Below are positions 16,572-25,504 of a DNA stretch of 56,181 nucleotides, piece after piece (the stretch's first letter is position 1; the number at the start of each line of letters is the position of its first letter). This stretch comes from Chloroflexota bacterium. Its GTDB lineage: Bacteria > Chloroflexota > Chloroflexia > Thermomicrobiales > UBA6265. The DNA is taken from NCBI GenBank assembly GCA_023423795.1, contig JAFAEX010000127.1:1-56181 (forward strand). The letters are read 5' to 3'. The position numbers and the translations under genes were made by a program. The notes beneath the pieces are model-generated. The model did not search any database. It saw only the letters and a list, made by a program, of their open reading frames with translations, and had not been told where the DNA came from.

Positions 16572-18005
16572 GTGGGTGGGAACGTCGCCGCGGCCGGGAA
16601 CGCCGGCGGTTCGGCAGGATTCCTCGAACGGCAATTCAGGCTCCGCGAGAACCGGACGAACCCGCGCACCGAAATCCTCGCCGGCCTGACCACCTTCGTG
16701 GTCATGGCCTACATCATCGCCGTCAACCCGGCCGTGCTCGGGGCGGCGGGGCTGGACAACCGGGCAGTCGCCACCTCCACCTGCCTCGTCGCCGGGCTGC
16801 TGTCGATCGCGATGGGGCTCTACACCAACCGGGCCTTCGCGCTCGCCCCGGGGCTCGGGCTGAACGCGATCGTCGCCTACAACCTCGTCGGCGGCCTCGG
16901 GCTGACCCCCGCCGAGGCGATGGGCGTCGTCGTCGTCGAGGGCCTGCTGATCACGGTGCTGGTGCTGGTCGGCGTGCGCAAGTACGTGATGGACGTGGTG
17001 CCGGCCACCCTGAGCCGGGCGATCTCGGTCGGCATCGGGTTCTTCATCCTCTTCATCGGCCTGCGCAATGCCGGGCTGATCACCTTCATCCCCGGCCAGA
17101 CCGGCAGTTACGACGGGCTGCTCTCGCTCACCCCGCTGAACTCGTGGCCGATCTTCGTCTCGATGATCGGCCTGCTGGTCACGGTCGTCCTCATGGCGCG
17201 CGGGGTGCGCGCCGCCATCCTGATCGGCATCGTGGTCGCCACCGTGGTCGCCTTCCTCGTGCCGGGTGACGTCGCCCGGCTGCCGGAGCAACCCCTCGCC
17301 GGGCCGGACTTCTCGCTGCTGGGGCAGGTCAGCTTCGGGTTCTTCGCCAAACTCGGGCTGCTCACCGCCGTGCTGGCGATCGTCAGTTTCATGCTCTCCG
17401 ACTTCTTCGACACGATGGGCACGCTGATCGGCGTCGGCAGCGAGGCCGGTTACCTCGACAAGAAGGGCGACCTGATCGACGGCCAGAAACCGCTGCTGGT
17501 CGATTCGCTCGGCGCGGTCGCGGGCGGTCTCGCCAGTTCGTCGTCGGCGACGACCTTCGTCGAATCCGCCGCCGGGGTGGCCGTTGGCGGGCGCACCGGT
17601 CTCGTCGCGGTCGTCACCGGGTTGCTGTTCCTGCTGGCGCTGCCGTTCGTCGCCGTCGTCGCCGCGATCCCGACCGTGGCCACCGCCGCCGCGCTGATCG
17701 TGGTCGGCGTGCTGATGGTCGGCGTCCTCTCGGAAGCGGACCCGACCGCCGCGGCCGGCAGCCCGGTCCGGAAGATGGCGATCGACTTCCGCTCCCTCGA
17801 CGACGGCCTGCCGGCGGTGCTGACGATGCTGGTGATGCCGTTGACGTTCAGCATCACGAACGGCATCGGGGCCGGGTTCGTCAGTTACGTGCTGGTCAAG
17901 TTGGCCTCCGGCAAGGGCCGCGAAGTTCACCCGGTGCTGTACGTCGTCGCGGCGGCCTTCCTCGTCTACTTCCTGCGCTGGGCGCTATTCGGCGCACAGT
18001 TCTGA
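16572..18005 (+). CDS. AzgA/PbuG-type purine (guanine-hypoxanthine-xanthine) permease
   Basis: 477 residues, integral membrane protein with about 12-14 helices. Family marks are RTEILAGLTTFVVMAYIIAVNP near the N-terminus, FALAPGLGLNAIVAY with the substrate-site region, FFDTMGTLIGV, and SSSATTFVESAAGVAVGGRTGL. Proton-coupled uptake of hypoxanthine, guanine or adenine is the typical function of the AzgA branch of NCS2-like transporters. The GTG at 16572 follows GGGAGGAGGGCCGAC. It is divergent from an isochorismatase-type hydrolase. A palindromic element follows its stop. Confidence 0.88.
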   Translation: MGGNVAAAGNAGGSAGFLERQFRLRENRTNPRTEILAGLTTFVVMAYIIAVNPAVLGAAGLDNRAVATSTCLVAGLLSIAMGLYTNRAFALAPGLGLNAIVAYNLVGGLGLTPAEAMGVVVVEGLLITVLVLVGVRKYVMDVVPATLSRAISVGIGFFILFIGLRNAGLITFIPGQTGSYDGLLSLTPLNSWPIFVSMIGLLVTVVLMARGVRAAILIGIVVATVVAFLVPGDVARLPEQPLAGPDFSLLGQVSFGFFAKLGLLTAVLAIVSFMLSDFFDTMGTLIGVGSEAGYLDKKGDLIDGQKPLLVDSLGAVAGGLASSSSATTFVESAAGVAVGGRTGLVAVVTGLLFLLALPFVAVVAAIPTVATAAALIVVGVLMVGVLSEADPTAAAGSPVRKMAIDFRSLDDGLPAVLTMLVMPLTFSITNGIGAGFVSYVLVKLASGKGREVHPVLYVVAAAFLVYFLRWALFGAQF

Positions 18006-18037
18006 GCATCGCGCCGTAGCGGGTGCTAGCGCCGCGT

Positions 18038-18115
18038 CGTCGTAGGGGAGGGACCCGTGCCCTCCTTCGTGATCGCGAAACGACGAGGGAGGGCAGGGGT
18101 CCCTCCCCTACGACG
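18038..18115. repeat. palindromic element, family B copy 2
   Basis: 28-bp arms at 18038-18065 and 18088-18115 with one mismatch. The core AGGGGAGGGACCC.TGCCCTC is shared with the copy at 12322. It lies exactly between the convergent permease and murI genes, so it could terminate both. Confidence 0.82.
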
Positions 18116-18132
18116 GGAGCGGCTGGCGCCGG

Positions 18133-18996
18133 TCACGCGGGTTCCGCATCGGCGGTCTCATCGACGAGCCGCCCGACCGGGAGCGCTCGGCCGAGCAAGC
18201 GAGCCGCTACCGGCGCAACCTCCTCGGGGTCGCCGGTGGTCAGGAGGTCCAGGCGACCAGTCGCGACAGCGTCGTCCAGCCCGTATCCCGATCCCAACAA
18301 CTGCCGCAGCCGCCGCGCGATGGCCTCGCCGCTGTCGATGAGGGCGACGCCGGGGCCGCACACGTTCGCGAGCGCTTCCCGCAGGAACGGGTAGTGCGTG
18401 CAGCCGAGCACCACCGCATCCGTCCCGGCCGCCAGCGACGGCCCGAGCAGGTTTCGCAGCGCCGCCTCGACCGCCAGGCCGCCCGTCTCGCCACGCTCCA
18501 CGAACTCGACCAACCCGGGCGCGGCGACGACATCGACCGCCAAACCCGGCGCGTGCTCGGCCACCAGCCCGGCGAGATACGCTCCGCCAGCCGTCGCCGG
18601 CGTTGCCAGCACGGCGATCCGCCCGGATCGGGTCAGCGCCGAGGCCGGCTTCACCGCCGGCACGACCCCGACGATCGGCAACCCCGGCAGCGCGGCCCGG
18701 AGGTCGGCGAGCGCGACCGACGAGGCGGTGTTGCAGGCGACGACCACCGCCACGCACCCACGCCGCGCCATCGCCGCCGCCAGCGCGAGCGACCGGGCGC
18801 GGATCGTGGCGGCATCGCGCCCGCCGTAAGGGCACCACGCATGGTCGCCGAGGTAGCACAGGCCGAGGGCCGGCAGGGCGGCCCGGATCGCCAGCGCCAC
18901 GCTCAGGCCGCCCCAGCCGGAATCGAACAGGCCGACAACGGCGCGGCTTGTTTGCCCATCGTCAGCCGCGTGGACGTGGCCCGATGATCCCTCCAT
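18133..18996 (-). CDS. murI: glutamate racemase
   Basis: 287 residues from the ATG at 18994-18996. It interconverts L- and D-glutamate for peptidoglycan in the cytoplasm. Both catalytic cysteines are present: VVACNTASSVAL (about 88) and VLGCTHYPFLREAL (about 200). The N-terminal FDSGWGGLSV matches the family FDSGVGGLTV, and LGDHAWCPYGGRD resembles the LGDTARCPYG loop. The family is 250-280 residues long. It is divergent from the SDR gene at 19170. Its presence argues for a cell wall containing D-Glu. Confidence 0.9.
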   Translation of the reverse strand: MEGSSGHVHAADDGQTSRAVVGLFDSGWGGLSVALAIRAALPALGLCYLGDHAWCPYGGRDAATIRARSLALAAAMARRGCVAVVVACNTASSVALADLRAALPGLPIVGVVPAVKPASALTRSGRIAVLATPATAGGAYLAGLVAEHAPGLAVDVVAAPGLVEFVERGETGGLAVEAALRNLLGPSLAAGTDAVVLGCTHYPFLREALANVCGPGVALIDSGEAIARRLRQLLGSGYGLDDAVATGRLDLLTTGDPEEVAPVAARLLGRALPVGRLVDETADAEPA

Positions 18997-19169
18997 GCGC
19001 GGAAGGCTAGCGCGCCGCGTCGCTCCGGAGCGACCCCGGCCGACTACCGCCAACGCCGGCCGCGTTCGGTCGGGTATCCTCTCGCCCATCGACAAGCGAA
19101 CCGGGGCGCCGCGCCCGATCCCGGCACCGGCCGGCAGCGGGGGCGCTTCGACAGGGGTGGGAAACGAGC

Positions 19170-20156
19170 ATGGCTTCCGAGCGGTTCCTCGTCACCGGCG
19201 CCTTCGGCTGCATCGGCGCGTGGACGGTCAAGCGGCTGGTCGAGGAAGGGGCCGCCGTGGCCACCTTCGACCTGCCGGGCGAACCGGCCCGCCTGAAACT
19301 GATCATGGAGCCGGAGCAACTCGACAAGGTCACCTTCGTCAGCGGGGACATCACCGATGCGGCGGGCTTCGAGCGCGCGGTGACCGACAACGGCATCACC
19401 AACATCATCCACCTCGCCGCGCTGCAGGTGCCGTTCGTGCGCGCCAACCCGGTCCTCGGGGCGCAGGTCAACGTCGTCGGCTCGGCGATCGTCTTCGAGA
19501 CCGCCCGCAAGCACGCCGGACAGGTCAACGGCGTCGTCTACGCCTCCTCGATCGCCGTCTACGGCCCGGCCAGCATGTACCCGCCGGGTCCCCTTTCCCA
19601 CGAGGCCGAACTGGCCCCGGCCACCCTGTACGGCGTGACCAAGCGGGCCAACGAGGAGTGGGCGCGCCTTTACTGGCAGGACTACCAGGTGCCGAGCATC
19701 GGCCTGCGCCCGTTCTTCGTCTACGGCCCGGGCCGCGACCAGGGGGTGTCCTCCACCCCGACCAAGGCGATGGTCGCCGCCGCGGTCGGCCGGCCTTACC
19801 ACATCTCGTTCGGCGGGGTGGCGCTCTACCAGCACGCCGACGACGTGGCGGCGGCGATGATCCAGGCGTCCCGCGCCATGCCCCAGGGCGCGCCGGTCTA
19901 CAACCTCGGCGGCACGCACGCCGACGTGTCCGAGGTGATCGCCGCCATCGAGGGCATCGCGCCGGAGATGGCCGGCAAGATCACCAACGCGCCGGAACTG
20001 ATGTTCACCCCGGAGGGCGCCGACGGCTCGCAGGTCGATGCCGCCATCGGCCCGATCCGCTGGCGCTCGCTGGCCGACGGCGTGAAGGACACGATGGAGC
20101 ACGTCCGCCACGCCGTCGAACGCGGCCGGATCGACCTGGAGCGGGCGATCAACTAG
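19170..20156 (+). CDS. NAD-dependent epimerase/dehydratase (extended SDR)
   Basis: 328 residues. The Rossmann signature is FLVTGAFGCIGAWTVKRL (TGxxGxxG), with DLPGE at the NAD-adenine loop, NIIHLAALQVPFVR, and the catalytic YGVTK (Tyr and Lys, about 152-156) with upstream YASSIAVYG. It resembles UDP-glucose 4-epimerase-like and nucleoside-sugar epimerases, but the C-terminal substrate domain is generic, so the sugar or other substrate is unassigned. The ATG at 19170 is preceded by GGTGGGAAACGAG. The downstream inverted repeat separates it from the UPF0114 gene. Confidence 0.82.
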   Translation: MASERFLVTGAFGCIGAWTVKRLVEEGAAVATFDLPGEPARLKLIMEPEQLDKVTFVSGDITDAAGFERAVTDNGITNIIHLAALQVPFVRANPVLGAQVNVVGSAIVFETARKHAGQVNGVVYASSIAVYGPASMYPPGPLSHEAELAPATLYGVTKRANEEWARLYWQDYQVPSIGLRPFFVYGPGRDQGVSSTPTKAMVAAAVGRPYHISFGGVALYQHADDVAAAMIQASRAMPQGAPVYNLGGTHADVSEVIAAIEGIAPEMAGKITNAPELMFTPEGADGSQVDAAIGPIRWRSLADGVKDTMEHVRHAVERGRIDLERAIN

Positions 20157-20247
20157 CGGAGTCGAGGAGACGAGGGGTCGAGGAGTCGAGAAGGACGCCG
20201 GTTCGGGCCACTTCTCGATTCCTCGACCCCTCGACCCCTCGACTCCG
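20157..20247. repeat. inverted arrays of an 8-nt unit (TCGACCCC/GGGGTCGA)
   Basis: The left arm 20157-20193 and right arm 20211-20247 are reverse complements with three mismatches over 37 bp and a 17-nt loop. Each arm is made of about four tandem 8-nt units. It begins immediately after the SDR stop codon and ends 18 bp before the next start. Confidence 0.85.
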
Positions 20248-20265
20248 TCCCGTGAGGGACGACCC

Positions 20266-20946
20266 ATGACGCACATCGTCCGCAACGTGCTCGCCAGCAG
20301 CCGGTTGTTCGTGCTTGTCGCCGTGTTCGGCACCTTCCTGGCGGCGGTGGTGCTGACGATCTACGGCGCGGCGGCGGTCGTCAACATCACCTGGGAAGGT
20401 CTGCGGCGGCTCCCGGACCTCGAGTACGGCCACCACGCGGTCGAAAACGTCGCGCTCGAGTTCATCGCGCTGATCGACATCTTCCTGCTGTCCACGGTGC
20501 TCTACATCATCGCGCTCGGGCTCTACGAACTGTTCATCGACGCGGACCTGCCGCTGCCCGAATGGCTGCTGATCAACAGCCTCGACGAACTGAAGGAGAA
20601 ACTCTCCGGCGTCGTCATCGTGCTGCTCGGGGTCAACTTCCTCGGCGACTACGTGCAAAACGACGGCACCATCGCCATCCTTTGGCTCGGGCTCGCCGCA
20701 TCCGCGGTCATCCTCGCCCTCGCCGCCGCCTTCAAACTCATGCCGCGGCACCACGGCACCGAAACCGACGCCGCCCACGCCTGGCACGCCCGCGAGCACC
20801 GGCAGATGGCCGGGCCTCCACCGGGCGCCGCCCACATACCGCCGGTTCAGCCGGTCGGCGCGGTCGCGAACCCGCCCGCCAGCGGGTCGTCGGATTCGGC
20901 GCGGGCGTCGGACGATGGAGCGGCGGGCACGCCGCCGAGCCAGTAG
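20266..20946 (+). CDS. UPF0114 (YqhA-like) membrane protein with extended C-terminal tail
   Basis: 226 residues. It has three to four membrane helices: RLFVLVAVFGTFLAAVVLTIYGA at the N-terminus, FIALIDIFLLSTVLYIIALGLYELFI, and IAILWLGLAASAVILALAAAF. The conserved LPLPEWLLINSLDELKEKL loop is typical of the YqhA family, whose function is unknown. The tail after residue ~165 (His, Pro, Ala, Ser rich) is longer than usual and its last 100 bp overlap the opposite-strand gene ending at 20847. The ATG at 20266 follows GTGAGGGACGACCC. Confidence 0.8.
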   Translation: MTHIVRNVLASSRLFVLVAVFGTFLAAVVLTIYGAAAVVNITWEGLRRLPDLEYGHHAVENVALEFIALIDIFLLSTVLYIIALGLYELFIDADLPLPEWLLINSLDELKEKLSGVVIVLLGVNFLGDYVQNDGTIAILWLGLAASAVILALAAAFKLMPRHHGTETDAAHAWHAREHRQMAGPPPGAAHIPPVQPVGAVANPPASGSSDSARASDDGAAGTPPSQ

Positions 20947-21938
20947 GGCCGCTCGCCGAAAAACGCGTTGATGGCCTGCTCGTCGCGACGGCTGAACGGC
21001 TGGTCGTCGAAGGCCGGAGCGGCGTGCGCAATGTCGCGCTCGATGCGCAGCCGAACCGGGTCGGCGCCCATGTCGGCGAGCGAAACCGGAATGGCCACCC
21101 GCCGCCGCCCGATGCCGAGCACGCCGCCGAACCCGAGCACGACGTAGCGGGCGGTCTGCCGCATCGGTTCCGGCCCGTCCGGCCCATCCGGGTCGATGCA
21201 CTCGACGAGGACGTCATCGACGACGCCCACCTCCGCGCCGGAAGCATCGACCACCCGCCGCCCGCGCAGGTCCGCGAAGCGGCGCAGTTCGGATTCGCCG
21301 AACGCTCGGCGCAGCGGCCCGACCGCGTCGGCGACCTCGACCTCCTCCCCGGCGCTCGATTCGGGCGGCGCGTCGAGCAGCAGGCGGGCGGCGGCGAGGA
21401 AGCGCTCGCCGGTTTCGGCGCTGCCGAGGTAGACGGCGCTGTGGTCGGCCAGCACCCGCCGAATGTCGCGGGCCGATGCGTCCGGGCCGCCGGTGACGGC
21501 GACCAGCGGCGCGCCGACTTCGAGCCGGCTGGCGACGTAGCCGGCCTCGTCGTCGCTGAAGCCGAAATCGATCAGCAGCGTCTCGAAATCGCCGAGGTCG
21601 GCGGTCGTTGCCGCCGCGGCAGGCAGACCGGGCATGTCGATGGCGGCGAGCACCGCGCCGAGCGGACCGGCGCCGAGAAACTGGCCGAACCCGGGCACGC
21701 GCAGGGCGGCCAACCCGAGCAGCCATCCGCCGAGGTCGCCGAGTCCGAGCGCCTCCACCGCCTGGCTGACGTGCGGGCGGCGGCTGGTCTCGCTGGCGTC
21801 GGCGCGCACCAATAGCGACACCGTGACCGGGTCGTGTTTGGCCCGGCGCAGCGCGGCCAGCGCGCGCGCGGCGTCGATCGTGTCGTCGTACAACGCCGCC
21901 AGGGTGAACGTCCCGGCCGGCTGGATCTCGTCCGCCAT
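20847..21938 (-). CDS. PRC-barrel domain protein
   Basis: 363 residues. Residues about 225-330 carry a PRC-barrel-like segment (DLRGRRVVDASGAEVGVVDDVLVE, then YVVLGFGGVLGIGRRRVAIPV). The N-terminal part opens FTLAALYDDTIDAARALAALRRAKHDPVTVSLLVR, a ferredoxin-like pattern resembling general-stress YflT-type domains, with a Gly/Ala-rich central segment. The protein has no clear signal peptide. PRC-barrels are small binding modules found in RimM and photosynthetic H subunits; the role here is unknown. ATG at 21936-21938. It converges on and overlaps the UPF0114 gene by 100 bp, and is followed upstream by the AI-2E transporter on the same strand. Confidence 0.75.
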   Translation of the reverse strand: MADEIQPAGTFTLAALYDDTIDAARALAALRRAKHDPVTVSLLVRADASETSRRPHVSQAVEALGLGDLGGWLLGLAALRVPGFGQFLGAGPLGAVLAAIDMPGLPAAAATTADLGDFETLLIDFGFSDDEAGYVASRLEVGAPLVAVTGGPDASARDIRRVLADHSAVYLGSAETGERFLAAARLLLDAPPESSAGEEVEVADAVGPLRRAFGESELRRFADLRGRRVVDASGAEVGVVDDVLVECIDPDGPDGPEPMRQTARYVVLGFGGVLGIGRRRVAIPVSLADMGADPVRLRIERDIAHAAPAFDDQPFSRRDEQAINAFFGERPYWLGGVPAAPSSDARAESDDPLAGGFATAPTG

Positions 21939-21965
21939 CCCCGTACCCTCGTGCGTGCCTGCCCC

Positions 21966-23180
21966 CTAGCGCCTGCCGGCCGCCGCGCCACGGCGGCCCG
22001 GAATCCCCATCGCGAGCCGCCTGACGAGCGGCGTGCCACGGTCGTCGTCGTCGGCCTCCTCGCGGGTGCGAAGCAATTCCGACACCAGCACCTGCACCGC
22101 GGCGGCCACCGGAATCGCGAGAATCGCGCCGAGTGGGCCGAGCAGCGCGTTGCCGACGAGCACCGCGAGGATAACCGTTAGCGGGGTGAGACCGACCGCG
22201 TTGCGCATGACGCGCGGCACGATGACGTTGCCTTCGAGTTGCTGGAGGATGACCACGAAGATGAGCACCTTGACCGCCGTCTGCCAATCGACGGTGAGGG
22301 CGACGATGAAGGCCAACCCGCCGCCGAGGAACGGCCCGATGAACGGGATCAGTTCGGTGATGCCCGCCCAGATGCCGAGCAGGAACCAGAACGGCAGCCC
22401 CATCGCGCCGTAGGCCACGGTGGAGGCGACGCCAATGATGACCATCAGGACGACCTGGCCGCGTGCCCAGCCGCCGAGTTTTTCCTCGATCTCGTCCCAC
22501 ATCGCGTGGGCGCGGTCGCGCCGGTCCATCGGGAACAGCCCGAGCACCAGCCGCTTGATGATGGCCTTCTCGGTCATCCAGTAGTAGGCGACGATCATCG
22601 CCGAAACGGCGGTGAAGACGATGCCGAAGAACGAGGTCAGGAACCCGAGCGCCTGCGTGATCTGCCCGGTCTGGATCTCGAACGCGCCGCCGAAACTGGT
22701 GATGGAGCCGGGGTTTTCGAGCAGGGCGCGCGCGCGCGTGACGAGCCGTTCGCCGTAGGTCCGGATCGCCTCGTTGTCGCTGGTGACGACGAATTCCTCG
22801 AAGCGGTCGAGGAAGGTCGGCGCGTTCTGGACGAGTTCCTGCCCCTGCCCGACCAGCGGCGGCACGAGCAGCGCCAGCCCGCCGATCAGGGCCAGGAAGA
22901 GCACGCCGTAAACGATGAGGATGCCCTGCCCGCGGGAGAGGCCGAAGCGGCGCATCCGGTTGACGATCGGATCGACCGCCGCGCCGAGCAGCACCCCGAG
23001 GATGACCAGCAGCACGATCTCGCGGATCTGCCAGGCCAGCCACGCCATCGCCAGCACGAAGAGCACCGCCACGGTGATCTTCATGGCCCGCACCGGCGTC
23101 ATCGGCTCGACCACCACGACGGTGCGCTCGGGGTCGGCCAGCGCGGCTCGGGGGTCGGGAACGGGCGAGGACGTGGACAT
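21966..23180 (-). CDS. AI-2E family transporter (membrane permease)
   Basis: 404 residues with about eight membrane helices. It has the family layout: two N-terminal helices (AMKITVAVLFVLAMAWLAW, IVLLVILGVLLGAAVDPIVNRM), a long soluble loop with amphipathic helices (FLDRFEEFVV), then YYWMTEKAIIKRL and the conserved C-terminal ITELIPFIGPFLGG and LQQLEGNVIVPRVM. Members export small molecules or exchange Na+/H+; autoinducer-2 transport is proved for only a few. The ATG at 23178-23180 is chosen with GGAGCC upstream; an ATG-like start 14 codons earlier is also open. It ends 27 bp before the PRC-barrel start, so the two are probably one operon. Confidence 0.86.
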   Translation of the reverse strand: MSTSSPVPDPRAALADPERTVVVVEPMTPVRAMKITVAVLFVLAMAWLAWQIREIVLLVILGVLLGAAVDPIVNRMRRFGLSRGQGILIVYGVLFLALIGGLALLVPPLVGQGQELVQNAPTFLDRFEEFVVTSDNEAIRTYGERLVTRARALLENPGSITSFGGAFEIQTGQITQALGFLTSFFGIVFTAVSAMIVAYYWMTEKAIIKRLVLGLFPMDRRDRAHAMWDEIEEKLGGWARGQVVLMVIIGVASTVAYGAMGLPFWFLLGIWAGITELIPFIGPFLGGGLAFIVALTVDWQTAVKVLIFVVILQQLEGNVIVPRVMRNAVGLTPLTVILAVLVGNALLGPLGAILAIPVAAAVQVLVSELLRTREEADDDDRGTPLVRRLAMGIPGRRGAAAGRR

Positions 23181-23353
23181 CGGCGACGGCTCCGTTTGCG
23201 CTGCCCGGGCCACCGGGCGCAACCGCTGCGACCCTTCGGCGCACCGCGCAGGGTAGCGCGTTCGCGGCGTCCCGTCTTGCCGCCCGCGAGCGGCGCAGCG
23301 GATCGTCCGGAGAACACAGGGGTTGCCGGGAGGATCGGGCCGCCCGTCCCCGC

Positions 23354-23403
23354 GCCCGGGACGCGAAGTCCCGGGCTACGGGCACGAAGTCCCTCCGGGA
23401 CTT
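23354..23403. repeat. double-hairpin repeat (CCCGGGCTAC...AGTCCCTCCGGGACT family), copy 1
   Basis: GCCCGGGAC-GCGAA-GTCCCGGGC (23354-23376) is followed by AAGTCCC-TCC-GGGACTT (23387-23403). The same pair of hairpins with the same spacer style occurs at 51908-51955. It lies in the 447-bp gap 23181-23627, which holds no gene. Confidence 0.8.
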
Positions 23404-23627
23404 GTCATGACGTGTGTCCACGTCGAGTAGGCAACCGCCTTCACCCCGCGGCCGCTCGCCGCCGACGTTCACATCGGTCCTGCAACCGCGAGAGCCGCGC
23501 CCACCCCGCCGTGGGTCGGATCGTCTCGGCAACCATCGAGAGCGTTCGAGCCTTGTTCAGAGTCCCGCCGGCGCTGCCCAACCCGTCCGACGGAAGCGGT
23601 TGTGGAATGCGCTTCTGGCCACCCGCA

Positions 23628-25322
23628 TCACCCGGGAATCGGGGTCGCGTTCCCCTCCCCGGCCGGCGGCGTGCCGGACCCGCTGACGCCATCCGGCGCC
23701 AGCCGGAACGCGACCAGTTCCGGACGGGGTTCCGGCGCGTCCTCGCCGGGACCGATGAGGAACGCGCCGGCCGCCACCAGCAGGGCGTCGCCGGCGACGG
23801 CAAGCGGCGCGTTGACGCCCGCGCCCAGTTGGAAGCGCCAGACCTCGCGGCCGTCGTCGATGGCGAACCCGCGCACGATGCCGTCGAGCCCGGCCCCGAA
23901 GACGACGTCGTTGGCGACCGTCGCGCCGCCGCTGAAGAACGCCTCGACCGGGGTGCTCCAGCGCACGCGGCCGTCGGACGCGCTCAGGGCGACCATTTCG
24001 CCGGTGGCGTCGGCGAGGTCGAAGGACGATTCGGTTTCCGTGTAGACCAGCGGCAGGTTGATGACCGGGACGAAGACCGTGTCGTGGGCGAACGCCATCG
24101 GGGTCAGGACGCCGCCGAAGAACCCCGGAGCGACGACGACCGGCGTTCCCTCCGCCTCGGGCAGCACGTCGCCGTCGCCAGCCGGGGTGTGATCGCCGAC
24201 GCTGGTGCGCCAGATTTCCTCGCCGGTGTCGGCATCGGCGGCGATGACGGTGCCCGTCTTGCCGCCGCCGATCGCGAGCCGCCGGGGCGCACCGTCGATC
24301 TCGATTGTCGCCAGGATCGGGCTGAGCTGGAAATCGTGGTCGAGCTGGTCGTGCGGGGACGCCTGCAGGTGCCAGCGCAGCGACCCGGTCGCCGGGTCGA
24401 GCGAAACCATCGACGACGAGTACAGGTTCGGACCGGGCCGCGTCGTGCGCGCCGGGTCCTCCTCGGGCCACGGGCCGGGGTTGCCGGTGCCGAAATACAG
24501 GTTCCCCGCCTCGTCGATCGAGGGCGGGTACCAGACGCCGCCGCCGGAATTGAGCCGCGCGGCGCCCCAGAGGTTGTCGGTCGTCGTGTCCCACTGCCAG
24601 AGGACGTGACCGCTCTCGGCCGAGAGCGCGTAGAAAATGCCGCGCGATCCAGGAACGTAAGCAGCGGGCGAGGTCGATACGTAGACCACGCCGTCGTGCA
24701 CCTGCGGCTGGACGAAGACGAACTCGGCCGGGTTGGCCGAAAGTCTCGTGCGCCAGACCTCGTCGCCGGTCTCGACGTCGAGCGCGAAGACCTCTGCGCC
24801 GATGCCGACGACGCCGAACGCGAGGCCGTAACCGACGGCGATGCCGTTGCTTCCCGCCGTCGGTAGGCCGTAATCGCGCCGCCAGCGCAGCGCGCCGGTG
24901 GCGCGGTCGATGGCGAAAACGTTGCTCTCCATGTCCTGGAGGTAGACCGTGTCGCCGAGCACGATCGGGTTGGCCGTCACCGCGCCGTACCCGGAAACGG
25001 CCTCGATCGGGAAGCGCCACGCGACCTCCAGCAGATCGCAGTTCGCCGCCGAGATCGGGGAATCAGCCGACGCCCGGTGCGCGGCGTAATCGCCCTGCGC
25101 CATCGGCCAGTCGGCGGCGTGCCGTTCCACCTCCGGCGGCACGGCCGGGGCGGTCGCCACCGGGGTCGCCGCGTCCTGCGCCCGCGCCAGTGCGGGTGCG
25201 CGGCCCATCGTGGGACCGGCCACCACGCCGCCGACCACGGCCGCGCCAGCGCGCAGGATGGCCCGTCGCGTGGCTCGGCCGCGGACGGCGCGGGGCCGGA
25301 ACATCGCCGAAGCATCGTGCAT
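23628..25322 (-). CDS. Tat-exported PQQ-type beta-propeller protein (quinoprotein dehydrogenase-like)
   Basis: 564 residues, ATG at 25320-25322 with GGAGGAGATG upstream. The N-terminal RATRRAILRAGAAVVGG is a twin-arginine signal ending near ALARAQD. The rest is a propeller of repeated PQQ-like blades with the Trp-docking phrase [DE]xxTG..xW: IDRATGALRWRRDY, LDVETGDEVWRTRL, SAESGHVLWQW, LDPATGSLRWHL, ADTGEEIWRT, SDGRVRWSTP and DDGREVWRFQ. It resembles PQQ alcohol dehydrogenases, but the adjacent vicinal Cys-Cys and haem-binding CxxCH are not seen. It may be a quinoprotein lacking haem or a structural BamB-like propeller. It acts outside the membrane. Confidence 0.82.
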   Translation of the reverse strand: MHDASAMFRPRAVRGRATRRAILRAGAAVVGGVVAGPTMGRAPALARAQDAATPVATAPAVPPEVERHAADWPMAQGDYAAHRASADSPISAANCDLLEVAWRFPIEAVSGYGAVTANPIVLGDTVYLQDMESNVFAIDRATGALRWRRDYGLPTAGSNGIAVGYGLAFGVVGIGAEVFALDVETGDEVWRTRLSANPAEFVFVQPQVHDGVVYVSTSPAAYVPGSRGIFYALSAESGHVLWQWDTTTDNLWGAARLNSGGGVWYPPSIDEAGNLYFGTGNPGPWPEEDPARTTRPGPNLYSSSMVSLDPATGSLRWHLQASPHDQLDHDFQLSPILATIEIDGAPRRLAIGGGKTGTVIAADADTGEEIWRTSVGDHTPAGDGDVLPEAEGTPVVVAPGFFGGVLTPMAFAHDTVFVPVINLPLVYTETESSFDLADATGEMVALSASDGRVRWSTPVEAFFSGGATVANDVVFGAGLDGIVRGFAIDDGREVWRFQLGAGVNAPLAVAGDALLVAAGAFLIGPGEDAPEPRPELVAFRLAPDGVSGSGTPPAGEGNATPIPG

Positions 25323-25504
25323 TGGAAGGCATCTCCTCCTGGACCGCCGAGGGCCGCGACCGCCGGGCATTCGAGATCGGCCGGGCGGCGCGGTTCCTCC
25401 TGGTGCAGAAACGCGCGACGGCACCCGGCGTGACGCGCTGAACGCGCACCCGCCGAGCGCCGCCGCTCCTCGATCTCCGGTCGCCGCAGCCCGCGTGCCG
25501 CGGA

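Noticed and set aside
15798..17930. 710-residue minus-strand open frame
   Set aside because: Only its last 186 codons (15798-16358) are a real gene; the rest is antisense to the purine permease.
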